A stretch of DNA of 64,000 bases from positions 35,157,651 through 35,221,650 of the forward strand of contig JAMXBB010000011.1 of assembly GCA_024138015.1 (NCBI GenBank). Reading direction: 5' to 3'. The notes under the pieces were generated by a model, which was given only the letters and a program-made list of their open reading frames with translations, made no database searches and was not told the DNA's origin. Both the position numbers and the translations under genes were made by a program. Origin of the DNA: Lumnitzera littorea (Eukaryota; Streptophyta; Magnoliopsida; Myrtales; Combretaceae). Below, piece after piece: positions 24,161 to 36,021 of the stretch; position 1 is the stretch's first letter, and every line of letters begins with the position of its first letter.

Positions 24161-25680
24161 TTATTCATTCTCTTTGTCAGGTTCCAAACTCATAATTTGA
24201 TGGACAACCAATCCTAATATGTCACATTCCTTTGGATAAATGTTATCTCCCATAACTTCCACCTTTACTCCATCTTTTACTTCTTCTGTAGCTTCATTAA
24301 CTTCTTCATTAGTACTATATACTTCAAAGGTTGAAATGTCTCCTTTAATAATCATAGTTCGTTGGTTTGGACACTAGGTGGCCATATGTCTAAAGCTCTT
24401 ACATTTCCTTCTTAAGGTCTACTCCTTTTCAAGTTCCTTCCCTTTCCCTCCTTACTCCATCCTAACTCCTTCTATATGTGACATTTTCCCTTCTTTCTTG
24501 CTTAGTATTGAGCCATTAGGCTTCTTGTTACTCCTTTAACAAGTTAGATTGATTGAATGGGTTAGGAAGGTAGAGCGCCTAAGGTCGGTTCCTTATTTTT
24601 CTTTTAATACATTGGGTGACCTTAATAGCTTCTTAAAAGGTAGAACTGCACCTTGATAACATCTTTGAGTTTATATCTTAGACTAGTAACAAATCTCAAA
24701 ACAGTTTAGGCCTCAAGCTCATCTACTTTACATTTGATCATTAACATTTGAAATTCTTATACGTACTCATCAATAGATTGATTCCCTTATCTCAACTCCT
24801 GTAACTTTGCAAAAGTATCTTGATAATATGAATTAGGAATAAATCTTCCTCGCATGACTCTTTTCATTTCTTCCCATGTTCTTACACCTCGTCTACCATC
24901 CATTCTTCACATCATATGTAATTTCTTTCACCACATACTAGCATATCTTGTAAACTCTAAGGTGACAAGTCTAACCTTGTCCTCTTTAACATAACAATAG
25001 CACTCGAACTTCTCTACTCGCCTTCCAATCCAAATATTCGTTAGCATTGTCACTTCCTGAGAAGTTCAAGACTTGAGCTCTCATATTATCAATACTTCTA
25101 ACAGTTTGGACAATATGTTCTTCTTCATAACAATCTTCATCAAACTCCTGGTCAACCTCTCCAATATCATTAAGATTGATTCTTTAGTGAGCAAGGAGAT
25201 TTGCTCTTCCTCAGATGTTCCGAATAATATGCTCAACTCTATTAGGTCTGCTTGGATATCTACCACTTGGGGCACTCAATTTAGCCTTTCAGTGACCTCA
25301 TAGAACTCTTCATCATCACTCTCTTTTTTCTTTTATTACCTCCCTTTGCCTATTAGCTCTACACTCGACTCCTCTAACTCAAACATTGCGAGTTAGGTGA
25401 ATTTCTCTTCTACATTGGACTTCATTATTAGGTTAGTTATGCTGATATTCAGCTTAAGGTTCCTCTAGAGTTTCATCGATAGCACAACCATTAGTTTGGC
25501 AACTTCTTTCAACAGAAGCTACGGCTTCTCCTTACATTATGATTAACATATTCTCCAAAAGTTCAGTGAGTCGGTCCATCTACTCATCCGTAGACTTTAG
25601 GGTTTGTTACACACAACGGCCTCTTCTTGTGCATCACTCTCATTATCTCTAACTAATGCATTTACACTTGTGCCTGTCAT
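24161..25680 (-). pseudogene. gag of the outer element
   Basis: On the minus strand the frame starts MTGTSVNALVRDNESDAQEE at 25680. A decayed zinc-knuckle segment (RRKCKSFRHMA) lies near 24370-24410, and an acidic tail (STNEEVNEATEEVKDGVKVE) sits at 24161-24355. The middle (24560-25300) has gag-like pieces in changing frames. The plus-strand frames at 25073-25303 and 25604-25903 are shadows. Confidence 0.68.
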
Positions 25681-25744
25681 TTTCTTACTTAACAACATAA
25701 TGTGCAACTTTGACAACCACTTCTTCAACAAGCATTATTCCCGT

Positions 25745-26253
25745 CACAACAGCAAAACAACAACACATAGGCATAATACAACAATTACCGCCACTCTTCT
25801 TAACAATTACTGTAACTACTATAATAGCAAAATGAGCACACACAACATAACAACTACACTCCTAGCTACAACTCTTCTTCAAGAACTCCTTACTCTATTT
25901 TAAGGAACGAAAATAGAGCACAAGAGAGCATTGTACAATTATAAGACTTAGAACTTAACAACTACAAACATGATACACATTGTTAATAGCATAACTAAGA
26001 CTCATGGCCCTACTCAGAACAGCAAAACAACAACATACACACATATAACACGACAACTATTGCCACTGTTCTCAACAACTGCCACCATAAATACACATAA
26101 AACAACAACTACACTCCCTGCTACAACTTTGCTTCAACAACTCCTTATTCCATTTTAAGGAATGAAAATAGAGCACTATACAATTACAAGACTTCAAACT
26201 CAATAATTGCAAATTCGACACACACTATTGATAGCATAGCTAAGACTCACAAC
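25745..26253 (-). repeat. Tandem repeat in the outer element's leader
   Basis: Two diverged direct copies (about 25745-26017 and 26018-26253) share 'acagcaaaacaacaacac', 'ctccttactctattttaagg' (second copy with small changes) and 'agcataactaagactca'. They fill the leader between primer site and gag. The A/C-rich plus strand gives the spurious Thr-rich frames at 25604-25903 and 25970-26158. Confidence 0.8.
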
Positions 26254-26267
26254 CCTTCTCAAAACAT

Positions 26268-26284
26268 TAAACTTTGATACTAAT
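26268..26284 (-). other. Primer-binding site, outer element
   Basis: The minus strand reads TTAGTATCAAAGTTT two bases after the 5' LTR, a mutated TTGGTATCAGAGC-type initiator-Met tRNA site. Confidence 0.7.
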
Positions 26285-26286
26285 AG

Positions 26287-27186
26287 TGATGGGGCACGAC
26301 GATCATAAGCACAACACCTGCACAAATGTGAGCCTTTGACGAGGTCTTACTATAGTATGTATGGGTCCTTTGAGAACTATCAAAGAAAAAAGAGGTGGAT
26401 TGGGACATACTTTTAGGCAAAAAATAAGTAAACATGAGTTGCTTATGGATGTAACGCACCACTCAATCACTCACGACCAAAGTCATACTGGATGTGACTC
26501 ACCAATCTAAGGCAATGGGTTGCTTGTTGCATAAACCTTGTTTAAGGGGTTGATATGAGTTAAGGTTAGGGTTCTCAACGAAGAGAGGAGAAAAATCAAT
26601 AATTTTCATTCATCAAAAGGGAAACATCTAATTACAACAATGCTCATAACGAGGTATTTATCCTTAGTTATTAAGGTTACAAAACGATAGATGTAATTAC
26701 CAAAAAGGGATAAAACTAAATACAGAAATTTAGAAAAAGAGAAAAGGACAATCTTGAAATCCTTCTAGAAAGAGAATATCTGAAGTTAAGTATTACAATT
26801 AAGTATCATGGGATACGTATCTTCAAGGGAAGGGCTAGACAGTTTGTTGCGTAATGAATTCTAATGCATTGAGATAAGGTCGGCTGCTTTTGGTTCCTTA
26901 CACGGCTTAGGACATTCTCTTCAACAAGTTTGAACTTATAGTAAAGGGGGTTCTATAGAAGAGGTCGACAAGGTTGATATGAGTTTCTAAACAGCTTGAC
27001 ATGACCTTGTTCTGATGCTAGGACTACACTCCATATGCTATGATAGCTTGGACGCATGAATATGTTGACTCTACAAATTAAGTCAACTTCTTCAATACTT
27101 GATTAACAATTAAAGATCCAATAGGTCAAGTTGGTCGACCCTTTACTTGGAAGTGGGTAAGGGGACTTAGAGGTTAATTCCTATCA
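26287..27186 (-). repeat. 5' LTR of the outer gypsy element
   Basis: 900 bp, same length as its partner at 10146-11045. The minus strand starts TGATAGGAATTAACC and ends GCCCCATCA. The TATA-like box (GATAAATA) lies at 26655-26662. Confidence 0.93.
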
Positions 27187-27191
27187 GGCTG

Positions 27192-28341
27192 AATGTCTTA
27201 ATAAATATCCGTAATATGAGCAAGAATAAGAAATATAAATGGATAAAAAATAACCAAGTAGGGGATTTGTAATTCAAAGTTGTCATGTCAAGTAAATGTA
27301 AAGAGGCTTTTAGAAGGGAAGTGATGATGCCAATAAATGATAGCATTAAACAAAGTTCATCAAATGGAAATGAAACTATGAGTAACAAAGTGAGAGAGGA
27401 AAAAAGTCTCTCCTTTAAAACTTGAGCAAAAAAAAAAAAAAAAAAAAATCACTCATAACAACTCCTAAAAAAAATTTATGCAGTTGATATTCCAAACAAA
27501 ATCCTCTACTAATGGAATTAGGAGCTCTCTTGACTTTTAACATCGAAATATTCAACTGTGCTTAAACTATTCATGGATAGATTAAAGTCATCATTAGTTC
27601 ATAATAGAATGAGAGAACAACATACAAAAGATCTTAATGGAATTGATAGAGGTAAGGAGGCTTCTAGATCAACTTGTGATCCTACACATTGTTCCAAGAG
27701 TTATGGTCCCGGTAACTCATACTGGAGGAGAATTGTTTCTCACCAAAACGGGCCTAACCATATCTTTAGGGAAGGACTTGTTTGTCTAAATATTAACTCT
27801 AATACCTAGGAGTAACTATTGCCCATTTAGGTTTATGGAGAAATGGGCAATAACTCTAAGAACAAGTAGAGTAAATCCTACAAATGTGAAATTGGGAAGC
27901 TGCTGTCATGACATTACCAATAGCACTTGTATTGAGAAGCAACAACCTTAGACAACTTACATTCCAAATTAAGGAGGAAAGCATGGTGCTAGTAGACTTG
28001 AAAAGCAATCCAAGCAAATTATTAATCTAAGTGAAAGGGAAAGAAAAAGCAAGGAATAAGATAATATGGCTGATAGCACTCATTTTATATATACATATAT
28101 ATATATATATATATTTCAGGGTAGTTTTGTTAATATTTTAGTGCTTATTTATTTTGATTTTTAAGAATTTGAGGCGTATTTGTGAATTATTTGATTTGTA
28201 AGCTTTGTTGAAAGGATTGTTGGAGTTTTGATAATTTTTGGATTATTTGATGAAGTTTTAGAGCTCTAATGAAGAATGCATTTGAGAATATTGGCAATGA
28301 AGGAAGATTAATTGAAGATTGATGACTAGAGAAGGTCATGG
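27192..28341. other. Intergenic DNA, possible LINE ORF1 remnant
   Basis: Contains a 21-A run (27428-27448), a TA microsatellite (about 28086-28113) and an 83-residue open frame at 27558-27809 with SYGPGNSYWRR. That phrase is faintly like the end of plant LINE ORF1 proteins, but I cannot support the call. No gene otherwise. Confidence 0.35.
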
Positions 28342-31300
28342 TTATAACGACCCTAGGGAGGGCCTAGTAGTATTACCTAAAATTTCCATATCATTTATGC
28401 ACCCACGATAAGAAAATCGCCTTACAAGTTAGAGATTGCAAGACTCTAAATAGTTATTCACTAGGGTCTTCAATTTTAGTTCATTGACTCATTATATAAA
28501 ATAAATAATTATGGATATCCATTTTTCCACAGTTCCTCAGAACCGCAGAGAATTGGTATCTCCTACCAAAATAGTGAAATAAGATAGACAATTCTAGAAA
28601 ATTCTAAACTTACTAAAGATACAAAACTTAATTGAGATATTAGTCGTTTTCCAGAGCATTCTGAATTAACTACACAAGCTTTTCATCATACTTATTCAAT
28701 GGTAGCACTTTGCACTCGGTTCCTATCCCTATCCCAACTATTGATCAACTTATAAGGAAAAGAACTGTTGGGGTGTAAGCTTACACTTAGTGAGATAAAT
28801 ACCTTTCTCAATACCGCATGATAGAAATTTATTAGATGCACAATCATATGAATGCATAAACAATCAGTATGCCAAACAATGCATGCAGTGGCCTAGGAAC
28901 TGCATACAACTTAGAATTATGCCCCCTGTAGTCGAGGTTTGGAGATAATTAACCGACCCAAACCGAAATTCGAGTTTTAGACCTTGGGTTTTAATTCATT
29001 TGCACTATTGTGCTTAAGTTAGAAACAAAACCATATATATATACGTAGATTATATATAATATACTTTCTTTCCAAACAACAAATCGTATTTTCAAAATCC
29101 CATGTCTAGCGGTGTAGTGGCCCTCGCAATCCACAAACACATGCCTTAAGTAGAAGCCACAAGACACGGCCCTTCACTGACAGTCGGCATCTCCCTATGC
29201 TTAGTAAGCCCGTTAGCTTAGGAAAGAGACTCAATAAAAATGATGACACAGCTAGTGCCCAATCCTACAAGAAGCCTTCCTCCTGTGATTCCCTTCCCAT
29301 CTTCTACGTGAAGCGACAGTTAGTGTTATCTGAATACAATTATGGGGAATGCATGATCCATTTAATTTCTTAATTATATAAGTGATTAACCCGATTTTCA
29401 AGGTGATCAGATAATTTCATTTTATACAATCGCACGTATAAATTATCATAAACAATTCCCATTATTATATAATTAACAAGCCATACCATTCATTCACAAA
29501 TTCATATACATGCATTTCCCATATCTCACAAGCATCCAAATTTATATATATATAAGTTTAGGTGCATCTATTTTACAAATAAAATCAAGTAAAGAATCAT
29601 CGGGAATTTACTTACTCAGCCATACAGATCAATCAAAATAATCCGAGATAGGTCATCTCCTAAAAGCCGAGTCCCTTGGACATCGCAAATATAATACTAT
29701 AAGGATTTGAAATAGGATTTGGAAAACTAAATTAAAACGTTTTTAGTTATACTTTTGACATGATTTCATATTTTTCCCAATTTTTACTTAAAGTTTAATT
29801 ACGTATAACTTTCTTGTTTTAAATCCGATTTTTATGATCTTATAGTTAATCTTCATTATTTCAAGTCCACTTTAATGTGGTGAGGTTAGATTTTCGTGAT
29901 GAGGTATGCAAAACTACCTATAGTTCATAACAGTAGCGATCCTTATGATTTGGAGTGCTTTTGGGCTTTGTTTGGTTAACGGGCTTTTTGGTAACTTGGG
30001 AAATTCTTTGAGCTTAGGCTTAAGACTTTATTCTAAACTTAAAATACTCTTTAAGGTCATATTTCCAACTTTGGTTTACACTTTTAGTGCTAACAATAAC
30101 TCCTTGAGCTTTTATGTGGGCTTAAGTTGTCAAATGGGCTTATTTTTTGTTCAAACTAAAGTTAGTGATTTTGTTGGGCTTATGGAGTCTTAGGTAGACT
30201 TTTTATGGGCTTCAAAACAACCTTTCTTAATATTTTAAAATGCTGGTTAGAATTTTAATGAAGGCCCAACTTAGAGTTTTAGGCTCGTTTTGAGAGTTTT
30301 AGGTTCGGTTTTGAGTTTTAGGCTTTATACACTTATTGTACTTGCCTTTATTGGTCTTTTCACTTTGTTTACTTAGTTTTATCATATTTTAAAGTGATTT
30401 TTATTGTGGTTCCAGATCTGGCTGTGAAGAATCCAAGGGGTACTCACTTGATTTCTCAACTTGTTTTATCATTTCCTTAAGTTTAGGTGTTAGATCATGA
30501 ACCTAAACTACTTATATTCAAATCTTGACTTAACTTCTCTTCCATTAGATGATTACTTAACTTATACTTTACATGAAAATAATAGATCTCATACTTATCA
30601 CAACTTACATATCATTGTTCATATTTTACAAAGTTGGTTTCTTCATAAAAGTTTCATGTAATGGGTTTTCCTTTACTTAAGGCTAGGTTTAATCATCTTT
30701 AACTTAATAAAAGTGGAAATAACATCTAAATGACTCACATACACTCCATGTCCAGCATGATGTCTCCTCATTCATGTACATATTTCACAATCTTCTTAAC
30801 TTAAAATCTTTCATTCTAAGTGTTAAACATGTATCTTTACATAACGTCAACTTAGCATGCTCATATTTCAACTTTCATGTAAAAGGGTTCACAAGCTTAC
30901 TTCTTAAGGTGGTGTAGCTATTTTATCATCTTATGATTATGCTCATATGCTCAAGAAATCATGGCCTCCTAACATGGCATATTAGGTCACTTTAACAAGG
31001 AAACAACTTACCCGTCTTAAAAGCACAGAAATGGTGGTTATGTAACTAAGTATCCTCTTATGTTTCTTGTTTTTCCTCCTTCTTCTTGCAAGCTCCTTTA
31101 GAAACTAGAGTCTTGATCATCGAAGTGGGGCTTTGAGGATATTTTAAAGTTTCTAAAAGTGGTTTTTGAAGTTGACAAATAGAGGGCACAAAATAAAGCT
31201 TGGTGTCGTGAGTATGGAAGCAAAATAGTGGCGACAATGTTGGGATTTTGTGGAGTTGGATTTCTTCTTTTGGTTTATGTTTAAAGTGAGAGAAAAGGAA

Positions 31301-32110
31301 GTGAAAATGAGAGTGAAAGAGAGAGAGAGTGGTAGATTTTTGAATGGGAGGAGAAGTGTATGCAAGAAGCTTTAATTGATTGTCTTTTAGTATGCATAAA
31401 TGCCAACTTTTTAACAAGATTAGATGATGTAAGTATTAAGGGGTAAATAGTAGATGTGTAAGACAATTGAGTGATGGAAAAATGGCCCCTCTTTTCCTTC
31501 TTTGCCAACCAGCCATGTAGAGAGCAATTAGGGCATGGTATTGTCTTGTCACTTAATTAAAAGTTGAACACATAAAATAATGTGATAACTTGTTCATATA
31601 TAGTATAAGTTGTCATGTGATAAGAAAAATGTCTTATCATTAGTTTTTGATAAATTATCAATTGATAAATGATTCCAACTCTCAATTGATAAGTTATTTA
31701 AGATGATTAGTTGGTTTACTTATTTATGTGCATAAGACTTATGCATGAAAATAAGGAGATTGTCTTATATGAAATTTTTTTGGAGTTTGTTTCTTAAATT
31801 AATTTGTAAATTATGATTTAATTCTTATAAAATAATGAAAATTTCTAGAGTTGAATAAAATCATTTAAATTAAATTCTTAATTAGCTACTTAGGGCTACA
31901 AGTCCTTAATTGTTTTAAGGTTTTGGGTTTTGAGTGACTTTAGAGTCTGTGGTTCTCGTATTCGAATTTTATTGATAATAAGGTTTCGAATTGGAAAATT
32001 AAATTTGTTTTTAAATGTAAACTTAAATTCTTAGTTTAGTTGATTCTTGGAAATGTTCGGAAAGTACTCTTGGTTGATTCACAAGCCCATTAAAAGGTAG
32101 AGTTTACAAA
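28342..32110 (-). mobile_element. Long LTR (copy C), probably solo
   Basis: Begins TTATAACGACCC and shows the long-LTR plan: a 'gccaaacaatgcatgcagtgg' block (28870; compare 16110), a 'cttactcagcc' block (29610) and AT-rich distal parts. It reads as minus sense, with a 'TGTAGCCCTAAG' type start at 31900 or a 'tttaca' end near 32108. CATGG occurs at 28337-28341 and 32111-32115, a possible target duplication, but the LTR would then end two bases past the canonical CA. No coding region. Frames at 29945-30193 and 31058-31508 are LTR sequence without recognisable domains. Confidence 0.55.
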
Positions 32111-32340
32111 CATGGCTTATAAGCGAAGATAAGGGAATTGTCTTATGTGTAATTCTTTTAGGGTTTGGCTCTCAAATTAATTTGTAGGTTATGATTTACT
32201 TCTTAAGAAATTTTAGAATTTTCTAGAGTTGAATAAAATTTGTTCAAATTATATTTTTAATTATTTACTTAGGGTCATAAGTCCTTAATTATCCCAAGTT
32301 TTAGGGTTCAAGTGAGTTTAAGTATGTTTTAGTGTTTTTC
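31735..32340. repeat. Diverged direct repeat, period 378 bp
   Basis: About 31735-31960 and 32115-32340 align: 'attgtcttat', 'aattaatttgta', 'tctagagttgaataaaat' and 'cataagtccttaatt'-like phrases recur 378 bp apart. The repeat straddles the likely end of copy C, so the exact LTR limit is unclear. Confidence 0.8.
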
Positions 32341-32427
32341 ACTAATTCGGGAGTAATTGACTTATACTTAGGAGCTTAAAGTTCAATTGGCTTAATTATT
32401 TAAGATCATCGCTTTATTATGCAACAT

Positions 32428-32466
32428 ACACACACACACGCACACATAGAGAAGGGAATTGCTTAG

Positions 32467-32503
<37 letters not shown>
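32428..32503. repeat. (CA)n and (TA)n microsatellites
   Basis: A CA run at about 32428-32447 and a TA run of some 17 units at about 32468-32502. Confidence 0.85.
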
Positions 32504-32508
<5 letters not shown>

Positions 32509-32759
32509 TGTGGGGCTACTTATGTACATAAGTAAAATTAATTTTGTAAATTTATTGATTTATTCCTTTAACTAGCTTAATTTTGTTGTTTATTATTACT
32601 TGAAATAATCTTTGATACATTTATTATCAGTTTTATATGATTTCACAAAATTATTGATAATTTTATTGATTTATGACTTTTCAAGCATTAAGATAATTTT
32701 ATAAAGTTTTAAAATTTTTATGATTTGATATTTATGGTTTCTATTAAGTTTAGATTTAC

Positions 32760-33990
32760 ATTTTTAAAGGTATGTGTATGTAGGATTGAGGTTTTCTCAC
32801 ATGATTAGGGTTTTCAAATGGTATAATAAGGTTTTTCATGTTCATTTGAAGTTTTGAGTTCAAAATTTTAGTTGGTTTTTATTTTATGTGGTTTTGTTGA
32901 CTTAGGGAAATATCTATGATGCTCGAGTTCAACACCATATTTAGAAGGTTAAATTTGCGATGTCTACAATGGTTAAAATCATGCGCATGATTCTTGCTCA
33001 TGATCTTTGCATCCATGGATTTTGTCAATTTTAATTACAATAGGGATTAGACTTGGGGTTCAAGGTTGTGATCTTAGGGTGTGATCATGTTATTTTGTAA
33101 AAAATTCCTTATTTTGAGAGATCTTTTTAACCCTAAACCTTATACACTATAAATAGGAGTCTAGGGTAAAGTTAGAAGAGAGCCCGAAAAAGAAGAGGAG
33201 GAGTAAAGTTAAGACTAGGGTTGAGTAAGGGTTATTTCTTTTCCTTGTTTCTCGTTTTTTATTTTTATGTTTTAGTTAATATTTCTTAGTAAATCATTAT
33301 CGAACCCTATTTTTCCATATAACAGTTGTTTCTAGTTATTCAATCAATGATATTTACTATTGAGATCTAATTGTAATGTGCTTTATTGTTCATTAAATTA
33401 ATATTTACCCAGGTTATTAATTAAATGCTAGATTTCACATTAGAGATTACAAGATCTTATTATGAATAGATTTTTTTGACTATAAGGAATTGAATTAGAC
33501 TAAGCGATCGACTACTTAGCTTCTCCAGATTAGAGTAACCTAATAGTGGAATTTAAGGACTTAATGCGATCTTAATATATTTTATGCAGAAGCGATTCAA
33601 GTAGAGTATAATTAGGATTAAGAGTTGATTTGAGAAGCGATTCTAATTTACTTATATGAGGATTTCCCATAGTTTAATGAGTAATTGAGATTCATTGTTA
33701 TATAGAGTTAAGTAGCAAAAAACATATTTGCTAAGGTTAATGTTTTCTTAACAATTTAGTTTACATTTATTTTATTTTATTTTGTTTTGTTTTGTTAATT
33801 TCAATTTATGTTAACTAGGGTTAATTTAATAGTTAGGGTTTTTAATTAAATTGAGTTTAATTGTTAAGTTAGATAATTGGAAAATAGGGAGAATTATTAT
33901 TAGTTTGAGTATTTCAACTTAATTATATAAATGTCCTTGAGGGATCAACATCTTAACTCAAATCGGTTTTATTATAATTTAGTAGGTGTA
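32760..33990 (+). mobile_element. LTR resembling Athila, left end undefined
   Basis: The layout parallels the LTR at 34601-35876: a TATA box (CACTATAAATAGG, about 33146-33158), then a purine-rich leader with 'gaaaaagaagaggagg', and an end block near 33940-33985 matching the partner's 'aagggatcgactcggactca...gataggtacacttgcc'. No gag follows; LINE sequence starts right after. The left end was not found. Confidence 0.5.
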
Positions 33991-34291
33991 CTTACCTTCA
34001 AATCGATGGTACATGATAATGGCCCTATGAGATGAGGAACATTTGCTTGCTTTAATAAGAAAAACTAAGATTTTAGCTTGGAATGTTCGAGGCATGAGTT
34101 CATCCAAGAAACAAGATGCATCTTGACTTAAATCTGTTTTGCTATAACTTGATAGGTGTACCTGCCTCTAAATCAATGGTACAAGATGATGGCCATGTAA
34201 ATGGATAAGGAACATTTGCCTAATTCAATAAGAAAAACCAAGATTTTAGATTGGAATGTTTAAGGCATGAGTTCATCCAGGAAATGAGATG
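33949..34291 (+). repeat. 170-bp tandem duplication spanning an LTR/LINE junction
   Basis: 33949-34118 and 34119-34291 repeat each other, from 'catcttaactcaaatc' to 'ggcatgagttcatcca..agatg'. Each copy holds the end of the Athila-like LTR plus the first codons of a LINE ORF2 (KILAWNVRGMSS in copy 1, KILDWNV in copy 2). Confidence 0.88.
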
Positions 34292-34600
34292 CAATTATAG
34301 AAGTTATAAACAAATGGATGCCATATTTAGTTGTTTCAATGGAGACCACAATCAATTCTTTGGTTCCTTATACTTATTATTATTATTTACAATTGGATGG
34401 CTTTGTTGCGAAAAAGGCAGAAGGTCAAAGTATAGGTATTTTGCTACTGTGGAATATTGAAGTTCTTCATGTAGTAATTGTAAGGCAAACTCCACAATAG
34501 TTTCACCTAATTTGCAAGGCTAGAAATATATCCTTCTCGTAGTCCTTCTTTGTAGTTTATACATCCCTAATTTATCTTGCAAATCTTTGTTATGGGATAG
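34240..34600 (+). pseudogene. LINE ORF2 fragment 1: endonuclease N-terminus
   Basis: After KILDWNV (the conserved LINE endonuclease start, usually ILSWNVRGL) the reading continues in shifting frames: PYLVVSMETTINSLVPY (family QETK site, here METT), GFVAKKAEGQSIGILLLWN (GGI-LLW block), then VYTSLIYLANLCYGI up to the Athila insertion. L1 ORF2 cleaves and reverse-transcribes at the target; this copy is dead. Reading resumes at 37997 with no gap in the target codons. Confidence 0.75.
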
Positions 34601-35876
34601 TGATAACTCTTATTTTAAATATATTTCGCATGGTGATTTTATAGTATTTCCCTTACATCTTTGTTTTTTTAAAAGAAATTGATACTTAATTGAGTAAAAT
34701 TTTGATTTCAAGGATTGAGTGCATTCTCAGATTGAAAACGAAGAAAATGAATTAAGTTTAACTCAATTTAGAGTTCAAATGAACGAGTTATGAAGTTTTG
34801 AAGTTGTATAAACAATAGGAGAAAGTGACAAATTTTGGTCAAAAAGTTACACAGTTTGGGAAACAACTGTATCCTCAGGCTATGTCCATCCAGGAAGATT
34901 TTTTGTGCTAAGGTCAGTAAGTTACACAACCTGGGGACACAACTGTGTTTGGTAACGAAAAAAGAAACTTTACAATACATTATAAAAGGACTTACTAGGG
35001 TTTCGCACATAACTTTCGACATTCAAAAGAGAAGAGACTTGAAGAGAAGGAGGAACAAAAGGCGAAAGCAGTACTTAATTTCAAGATTGAAGAGATTTTT
35101 CATCAACAAAAAGGGTTTTTCATGTTTTATTTCTTGATTTTGTTGCAATTCGTTTTTAATTTCATTATGATAGCTTAAGATTCATGTATTTAGGATTGTG
35201 GAACCTAGGGTTTCATGTGGCTATTAGATTTATTGATAATTTTCAATAAAGTTTCTATCTTTTCTTGATTCAATTATGTTATTTAATTGTTAATTGGTAT
35301 TTCTAGAGTATCAATCTATGATATTATGCATGATGATTGAGAAATCACATGTGTAATGGGATCTCAACATAATTGGAGAGAATTATATGTGTACTTAGAG
35401 ATAAGATACATGTTTCTTCCGGAAAGTTGTTCTTTTGTATGAGAATTCATTATACATTAATGCGATTCTGAATTATATTACTAAGTGAAGAGATTTTGGT
35501 AAATAATTTAGGATTAGGGTTAATATGCTTGAGAAAGGTGTTAACTTTAAATATAAATCCCTCCGGTCAAGAATAATAGAGATTGAATTAGATATATTTT
35601 AAGCAATTATATGTTAAACGTTAGGGGAAATAATTCCTAGATACTTTATTTGCCTTCTTGAAGTTTTTCTTAATTTTATCGCTTTCTAAATTGCTTAATC
35701 AAGTCTCATAATTAGGTTAGTTTGTTAATTTTAGTATTTTTAATTCATTCAACCCATCACAATTTTCCGGTTAGATAATAGAGTTAAGGTTAATATTAGT
35801 ACTCAAAGTTTCTAAGGGATCGACTCGGACTCACATCTGCTATATTAAAACTGATAGGTACACTTGCCTTGTATTA
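34601..35876 (+). repeat. 5' LTR of the Athila-like element
   Basis: Begins TGATAACTCTTATT and ends ...CTTGCCTTGTATTA (terminal CA changed to TA), directly before the spacer and primer site. A TATA box (ATTATAAAAGG) lies near 34980. The open frames at 34768-35137 are LTR/leader sequence, not genes. Confidence 0.8.
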
Positions 35877-35882
35877 AGTTTT

Positions 35883-35900
35883 TGGCGCCATTGCCAAGGA
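35883..35900 (+). other. Primer-binding site, Athila-like element
   Basis: TGGCGCCATTGCCAAGGA, two transitions away from the TGGCGCCGTTGCCGGGGA typical of the Athila lineage. Confidence 0.85.
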
Positions 35901-36021
35901 CTTTCGATATTAAGAACACTAGTTACTTTATTACTTTGACTATTTTTTTTTTTGTTTATTGTTTTCATTGTTTATTTTTATTACCTAAAGTTGCAATTGA
36001 TTCTATATTCCTTTGTAGTGC

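Larger units (their letters stand above)
10141..27191 (-). mobile_element. Outer Ty3/gypsy LTR retrotransposon (minus strand)
   Basis: Two 900-bp LTRs (10146-11045 and 26287-27186) flank gag-protease-RT-RNase H-integrase in the gypsy order on the minus strand. The 5-bp target duplication GGCTG is perfect (10141-10145 and 27187-27191). An initiator-Met-type primer site and a purine tract sit at the expected ends. Without the 9.9-kb element nested at 13685-23632 its length is about 7.1 kb. LTR termini on the sense strand are TGATAGGAAT...CCCCATCA; the distal LTR has lost the canonical first T. Its LTR ends, primer site and gag start resemble the two other gypsy copies in the window, so all three are one lineage. 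All frames are broken by stops and indels: inactive. Confidence 0.93.

Noticed and set aside
25604..26158. Thr-rich plus-strand open frames
   Set aside because: They come from the A/C-rich tandem repeat in the leader of a minus-strand retroelement.
31058..31508. Three overlapping minus-strand frames rich in Ser, Leu and Phe
   Set aside because: Located in long LTR copy C, no domain, and the composition reflects CT-rich DNA.
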